Source of the DNA: an uncultured Cardiobacterium sp.
Lineage (GTDB): Bacteria; Pseudomonadota; Gammaproteobacteria; Cardiobacteriales; Cardiobacteriaceae
NCBI RefSeq assembly: GCF_938028825.1
Contig: NZ_CALIZP010000011.1
Coordinates: forward strand, 1 to 52,686
Length of the DNA: 52,686 bases
Direction of reading: 5' to 3'
Shown here: positions 48,714-52,686 of the stretch, piece after piece
Numbering within the stretch: position 1 is the first letter of the stretch
Layout: each line of letters opens with the position of its first letter
Notes under the pieces: generated by a model
Databases searched by the model: none
Seen by the model: the letters and a program-made list of their open reading frames with translations, nothing else
Told to the model about the DNA's origin: nothing
Program-made: the position numbers and the translations under genes

Positions 48714-49616
48714 TCAATGTTCGTTTTTGTCAATCGAAAGGAAGTTTTTGATTGGTTTTATTTGACTATCGAGGAGGACGCTGCTGCCCAGTTTGTTTTG
48801 GTAAACGGGGTAGCTGCCGGGGCGCTGGCTGAAGAAGTCGTGGTCGCGCAGGTAGGCGTAGCTGACGAGCAGGGTGACGGGCAATGCGGTGAGCAGGGTG
48901 GCGCGGCGCAGGACGCGGCCGGCGAGCGGGACGTGGTCGCGCAGGAAGGCGCGGTGCAGCCACAGGTAGCCGAGGTAGGCGAGCAGGGTGCCGCAGGTGG
49001 CCGCCGCCGTGCTGTTGAACTGGAAGCCGTACCAGCCGGAGAGGCTGTCCATGAGGTCGCTGCCGGCGCTGTATGCGCTGATGATGCCGAGCACGGGCAG
49101 GATGAGGTAGCGGCGCGAGAGCGGCAGGATCATGCTGTGCACGATCCAGGTCATGCCGAGCAGGGTGATGAGCAGGGTGATGAAGCGGTTGTAGTCGAAG
49201 ATGTAGCTTTGCGGGCTGTCGAGGTAGCCGTCCCACATCGGCAGGGCGACGGCGGCGGCAAACCAGCAGCAGACGGCGGCGGGGTGGGTGAAAAGTGGCC
49301 ACCAGCGCCGTTTTTTGTCGGCATACGGCATGGGTTTGCTGCGGTCCGTCCAGATTTTCAGGGTGGCCGCGCCGATTTGCAGCAGGGTGTTGCCGTCAAG
49401 CGGGCGGGTGGTGCGGATGCGTGTGCCGTTGGCGTGACTTTCGCCGAGGCTGCGGATGGTGAGGCCCTGGCCGCTGTCTTCGATGACGGCGTGGTGGTCG
49501 GCGACGAAGGGGCTTTTGATGGTGATGTCGTTGTCCGCGCTGCGGCCGATATGTACGGGGTAGCGGCTGATGCGGTACACCTGTTCGGTGGTTTCGATGG
49601 TTAGTTCGCTTGCCAT
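48714..49616 (-). CDS. FHA-domain membrane protein
   Basis: A 300-residue protein. Residues 1-90 form an FHA domain that binds phosphothreonine peptides: IGRSADNDI (GR and S/N landmarks), HHAVIE and the NGTRI loop are all present. Six or so hydrophobic helices follow (from about 108 to 270), so the FHA domain faces the cytoplasm on a membrane base. It overlaps the upstream protease gene by 16 bases. FHA-plus-membrane proteins usually act downstream of Ser/Thr kinases; the only kinase in the window is that of the ter-type operon. No wider family name is recognised. Confidence 0.88.
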   Translation of the reverse strand: MASELTIETTEQVYRISRYPVHIGRSADNDITIKSPFVADHHAVIEDSGQGLTIRSLGESHANGTRIRTTRPLDGNTLLQIGAATLKIWTDRSKPMPYADKKRRWWPLFTHPAAVCCWFAAAVALPMWDGYLDSPQSYIFDYNRFITLLITLLGMTWIVHSMILPLSRRYLILPVLGIISAYSAGSDLMDSLSGWYGFQFNSTAAATCGTLLAYLGYLWLHRAFLRDHVPLAGRVLRRATLLTALPVTLLVSYAYLRDHDFFSQRPGSYPVYQNKLGSSVLLDSQIKPIKNFLSIDKNEH

Positions 49617-50980
49617 GTGATTTGTTCCAGTAGGTGCGCCATGACGCGTTTGCCGAGGTTTTCCTGGATGCCGGTGAGCATCATGGTGATGGTGAAGCCT
49701 TGTTGTTTTTCGCCGATTTGGGCGGCGATGAGGTAAAGGTCGGAGATGGCTTCGCCGTTTTTGATGTATTTTTTCGACGGTTGGGTGCAGTAGGTGGTTT
49801 TGAAGGGTTTGCCGCCGATGGCGACGAAGCCGGCGGTGCAGGCGAAGTCGCCAAAGTCGCGGCGCGAGCGCATTTCATAGGGCAGGCGGTATTCGCGGCT
49901 GTAGAGGTGGTAGAAGCGCGCGGTGGGCATGGGTTCGCGCGCGTAGAAGTTGCTGTACACGAAGCCCATGCGCCCGACCTGGGTATCGGTGCTGATGTAG
50001 GTGACGCGGTCGGACTGGCAGATGACGGATTCGCTCGCGGCAAGGTCTTCGAGCTCTTGCTGCGGCGAGACGTCCCAGCAGCGCAGGTCGCCGCCGAGTT
50101 CGGTCGGCACGGTGTAGTGGCCGATGGTCGCTTTTTTCCAGTCGTTTTTGAAAAACGGCGCGTAGTATTTGTCGTTGTCGGCGATGAGCTGGTCGGCGAT
50201 GCTTTCGTTGATGTTGACCGTGCCGCTTTCCGCCTGTTTCAGCAGGGCGGCGAGGTGGTCGGCGGGAACGAGGAAGCCGATGTCGTTGCCCTGGCTTTCG
50301 ACGTTGACACCGACGACTTCGCCCGCCTTGTTCACGGTCGGGCCGCCGCTCATGCCGGAGTTGATGGCGCCGGAGAAGAGGATGCGCGAGCGTGCGCTTT
50401 TTTGCAGGATGCCGTTGTTGATGCCGTCCACGATGATGAAGCCGAGGTCGCCGGGATTGCCGAGGGAATAGAGCGCTTCGCCCTGTTCGGGAATGCCGCC
50501 GAGCTTGAAGGGTTTGCCGAGTTCGTGGTCGGCGGCGACGATGGCGAGGTCATGCACCACGTCCACCGCGAGCAGGCGCAGCTTCCCTTCCCTGTCGTCG
50601 GTGGCAATGTATTCGATGGCGTGTTTTTCCTTGTTCACCGCGTCGGCGATGACGTGGTAGTTGGTGGCGATCATCTTGCCGTCGCCGATGACGAAGCCGG
50701 AGCCGATGCTGGTTTTCTGCCCGGTGGCGGTGTTGATGGTGCGCACCTGATAGATGCTGGGTTTATAGGAAGAGAACAGGCTTTTGACGGAAAACGGCGT
50801 GTCCTGCTGCGCGGCAAGCAGCGGCGGCGGGACGGGGTGACTGCCATCCGCCGCAGCCCCGGTATTGACACCGCCCGGCGCGGATTCAGCAGTTCCACCG
50901 CCCGGCGCAGACGGCAGCGGTTGGGCGTAAACAGCGGCGGTCAGCACCGCCGCCAGCGGCAACATCAACAGCTTCTTCAT
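49601..50980 (-). CDS. Exported trypsin-like (S1C-type) serine protease with unknown C-terminal domain
   Basis: A 459-residue protein. Signal peptide residues 1-19 (ending VYA). Residues 20-60 are a Pro/Gly/Ala-rich linker with two repeat-like units (SAPGGGTAE, SAPGGVNTG). Residues about 65-265 are a DegP-like trypsin fold: His in ATNYHVIADA, Asp in VDVVHDLAIVA, Ser in SGMSGGPTV. The remaining 190 residues are unrecognised and have several cysteines (DLRCWDVS, ESVICQS, DFACTAG, TYCTQPS); no PDZ domain is seen. It is probably periplasmic. Start ATG overlaps the tyrS stop (ATGA) and the gene overlaps the FHA gene, so the three are coupled. Confidence 0.88.
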   Translation of the reverse strand: MKKLLMLPLAAVLTAAVYAQPLPSAPGGGTAESAPGGVNTGAAADGSHPVPPPLLAAQQDTPFSVKSLFSSYKPSIYQVRTINTATGQKTSIGSGFVIGDGKMIATNYHVIADAVNKEKHAIEYIATDDREGKLRLLAVDVVHDLAIVAADHELGKPFKLGGIPEQGEALYSLGNPGDLGFIIVDGINNGILQKSARSRILFSGAINSGMSGGPTVNKAGEVVGVNVESQGNDIGFLVPADHLAALLKQAESGTVNINESIADQLIADNDKYYAPFFKNDWKKATIGHYTVPTELGGDLRCWDVSPQQELEDLAASESVICQSDRVTYISTDTQVGRMGFVYSNFYAREPMPTARFYHLYSREYRLPYEMRSRRDFGDFACTAGFVAIGGKPFKTTYCTQPSKKYIKNGEAISDLYLIAAQIGEKQQGFTITMMLTGIQENLGKRVMAHLLEQITWQAN

Positions 50981-52179
50981 GCCAGCACGACCTTTGCCAT
51001 GCGGCGCTTGCCCGCCTGAATAATGCCGCTGAAACCGCGCGGCAGCCTGAAATTGCGGTCGGCGACCTTCTCGCCATCCACCTTGACCGCGCCACCATCC
51101 ACCATGCGCAGCCCTTCAGACGTACTCGGCACCATCCCGGCTGCTTTCAGCACATTCGCAATCGGCATGGCGTCACCCTCGCAAGCGATGGAAATCTCTT
51201 CCAGATCTTCCGGAATCTCGTTTTTGGCGAAGCGGTTGACGAAAGCTTCCTGCGCTGCCTCTGCTGCCGCTGCATCATGGAAACGTCCGACCAGCTCGCG
51301 CGCCAGTTCAAACTTCACATCACGCGGATTGCGCCCGGCTGCGACCTCGGCTTGCAGCGCCTCGATCTCATCCAGCGAGCGGAAAGACAGCAACGTGAAC
51401 CAGCGCCACATCAAGTCATCCGAAATCGACATCACCTTGCCGAACATCTCGTTCGGCGCGTCGAAAATGCCGATGTAATTGCCAAGCGACTTGCTCATCT
51501 TCTGCACACCGTCGAGGCCTTCCAGAATCGGCATGGTGATGATGGCCTGCGGCGACTGCCCGTACTCGCGCTGCAAATCGCGCCCGACCAGCAGATTGAA
51601 CTTCTGATCCGTGCCGCCCAATTCCACATCCGCTTCCAGCGCCACCGAATCATAACCCTGCGTCAGCGGGTACAAAAACTCGTGAATGGCAATCGGGCGG
51701 CCTTCCGTATAGCGCTTGTGGAAATCATCGCGTTCCAGCATCCGCGCCACCGTGTACTTCGCAGCGAGGCGGACAAAATCCGTGGACGACAGCCCCTCCA
51801 TCCAGTGCGAATTAAAGACCACCTCCGTCTTGTCGCGGTCAAGCACCTTGAACACCTGATCCTTGTACGTCTCCGCATTTGCCAGCACCTGCTCCTTGGA
51901 CAGCGGCGGACGCGTCGCATTCTTGCCGGAGGGATCACCAATCATCGCGGTGAAATCGCCAATCAAAAACAGCACCGTGTGCCCGGCATCCTGGAACTGG
52001 CGCAACTTGTTCAAGACCACCGTGTGACCGAAATGCAAATCCGGTGCGGTCGGGTCCATGCCCAGCTTCACCCGCAGCCGCTTGCCTGCCTTCAACTTGG
52101 CGGCAAGCTCCTCCTCGCCGATAAAATCCTCGGCACCACGGCGGAACAACGCCAACTGCGCATCCAAAGCCATAGACAT
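50977..52179 (-). CDS. tyrS: Tyrosyl-tRNA synthetase
   Basis: A 400-residue class I synthetase. HFGH (HIGH variant) is in APDLHFGHTVVLNKLRQFQ and the KMSKS loop is intact (GVQKMSKSLGNYIG). The C-terminal S4 domain ends in VDGEKVADRNFRLPRG. The KMSKS form and length fit the TyrRS subgroup common in Pseudomonas and relatives, not the KFGKT form of E. coli TyrS. Start is set at ATG 52179, five bases after GGAGG; ATG 52173 is possible. It heads the tyrS-protease-FHA unit. Confidence 0.96.
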   Translation of the reverse strand: MSMALDAQLALFRRGAEDFIGEEELAAKLKAGKRLRVKLGMDPTAPDLHFGHTVVLNKLRQFQDAGHTVLFLIGDFTAMIGDPSGKNATRPPLSKEQVLANAETYKDQVFKVLDRDKTEVVFNSHWMEGLSSTDFVRLAAKYTVARMLERDDFHKRYTEGRPIAIHEFLYPLTQGYDSVALEADVELGGTDQKFNLLVGRDLQREYGQSPQAIITMPILEGLDGVQKMSKSLGNYIGIFDAPNEMFGKVMSISDDLMWRWFTLLSFRSLDEIEALQAEVAAGRNPRDVKFELARELVGRFHDAAAAEAAQEAFVNRFAKNEIPEDLEEISIACEGDAMPIANVLKAAGMVPSTSEGLRMVDGGAVKVDGEKVADRNFRLPRGFSGIIQAGKRRMAKVVLA

Positions 52180-52233
52180 AAACACCTCCAAAAAACAGAT
52201 ACAATGCGGCACTTTCCGCCAACCCAGCCCCCT

Positions 52234-52686
52234 ATGCCGCAACACCCGCACAATGACCGCACCTTGCAGCGCCTGCTGCCCTGGCTTGCCCTCATCGGCT
52301 TCCTCGGCGTGGCCCTGTACGCCCTGCTGCCGCTGGACTTCTGGCTGCCGGAATACAAGAGCGCGCATCATACCGTAACTGCCGGCGAAGCCCTACCCAA
52401 CGATACCCTGCCGGAAGACGACGACAGCGGCGACATCATCGACGACGACCTGCCGCCCGCCCCGCCGCCCGGCGGGGAAAAACCCGAAACACCATCGCAC
52501 GAAACGGCCGCGCAAACCACGCCGAGCGGCACGACGCCCGCAATCCCGCCCGGCGGCACAACACCGCAAACCTCGCCCGGCGGCACAACACCGCAAACCC
52601 CGCCCAGCGGCACAACACCGCAAACCCCGCCCAGCGGCACAACACCGCAAACCCCGCCCAGCGGCACAACACCGCAAACCCCGCCC
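52234..52686 (+). CDS. N-terminus of membrane-anchored protein with Pro/Thr-rich repeats, probably an M23 (OapA/MepM-like) peptidase; runs off the window
   Basis: At least 151 residues are visible. After a short hydrophilic start there is one transmembrane helix (LLPWLALIGFLGVALYALL), an acidic segment rich in Asp/Glu, and then at least six units of a 9-residue repeat (PPSGTTPQT and variants). No catalytic domain is within the window. In several gammaproteobacteria a gene for a LysM/M23 peptidase with such an anchor is divergent from tyrS, hence the guess. Start ATG 52234 is preferred because TACAAT at 52200-52205 looks like its -10; ATG 52204 overlaps that element. Confidence 0.6.
   Translation, partial: MPQHPHNDRTLQRLLPWLALIGFLGVALYALLPLDFWLPEYKSAHHTVTAGEALPNDTLPEDDDSGDIIDDDLPPAPPPGGEKPETPSHETAAQTTPSGTTPAIPPGGTTPQTSPGGTTPQTPPSGTTPQTPPSGTTPQTPPSGTTPQTPP
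52510..52686 (+). repeat. 27-base coding tandem repeat (VNTR) at the right edge
   Basis: Units start at 52510, 52537, 52564, 52591, 52618, 52645 and 52672 (partial). The first two are diverged, the last four are identical or nearly so, which points to recent expansion. The unit carries the CCGCCCRGCGGC core also found in the dispersed palindromic elements. Confidence 0.9.

Noticed and set aside
52510..52686. Possible CRISPR array
   Set aside because: The 27-base units are directly adjacent with no spacers, in frame, and encode a Pro/Thr repeat.

Overview
The window looks like part of a chromosome from a GC-rich gammaproteobacterium. Supporting signs are System I cytochrome c maturation genes, an E. 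coli-type ArgG, a pilB-pilC-pilD-coaE cluster, an entericidin-type lipoprotein and a stand-alone YjjJ-like HipA protein. The mixture suggests a host-associated member of the Cardiobacteriales (Cardiobacterium-like). That placement is an inference from gene content and recall, not from any search. There is no rRNA, CRISPR array, transposase or integrase. One tRNA is present, tRNA-Ser(GCU).

Layout. (1) 1-6109, minus strand: a ccm operon (ccmC, D, E, F, G and the first codons of a probable ccmH) with two Sel1-repeat genes inserted. One of these also has a DUF4145-like N-terminus. (2) 6443-9620: ornithine carbamoyltransferase, then a small CxxC protein and a CstA-family transporter. (3) 9748-14791: an accessory stretch with a HipA-family kinase, a SUKH-SUKH-SUFU multi-domain immunity-like protein, an Nmad2-like protein and a J-like/membrane/pilin-like protein. 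(4) 14835-22755: queC, argG, recO, then trpG/pabA-pilB-pilC-pilD-coaE as one tightly packed operon. (5) 23086-29898, minus strand: a five-gene operon encoding a membrane protein, a TerY-like VWA protein, a PP2C phosphatase, a YjgR/HerA-type ATPase fused to a TerD domain, and a Ser/Thr kinase with zinc-ribbon and FHA-like ends. It starts just beyond the 3' end of tRNA-Ser(GCU). (6) 30212-36637: acyltransferase, POT peptide transporter, Xaa-Pro aminopeptidase and aspartate ammonia-lyase. (7) 37128-41628: a PhnD-PhnC-PhnE-PhnE importer and a LysR regulator. (8) 41770-47449: an RND pump, its adaptor, a broken mipA/ompV gene and a divergent MarR regulator. (9) 47450-52686: repeat-rich debris with a recD relic, an entericidin-like lipoprotein, dps, a tyrS-protease-FHA operon, and the start of a probable M23 peptidase gene running off the right edge.

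The best candidate for an undescribed system is the 23.1-29.9 kb operon. The kinase/PP2C/VWA set is the known TerY-P triad, which has been linked to tellurite-resistance-type stress signalling and phage defence. Here it is translationally coupled to a HerA-like ATPase carrying its own TerD domain, and is preceded by a small unknown membrane protein. This gives one transcript for a phospho-switch, a TerD sensor and a DNA- or protein-translocating motor.

A second theme is a family of short palindromic elements with the core GCCGCYYGGCGGC. In one orientation they read as PP(G/S)GVN(S/T)G. They occur between genes and also inside or at the ends of coding regions: the RND pump C-terminus, the protease linker, and possibly the proline-rich tail of the last gene.
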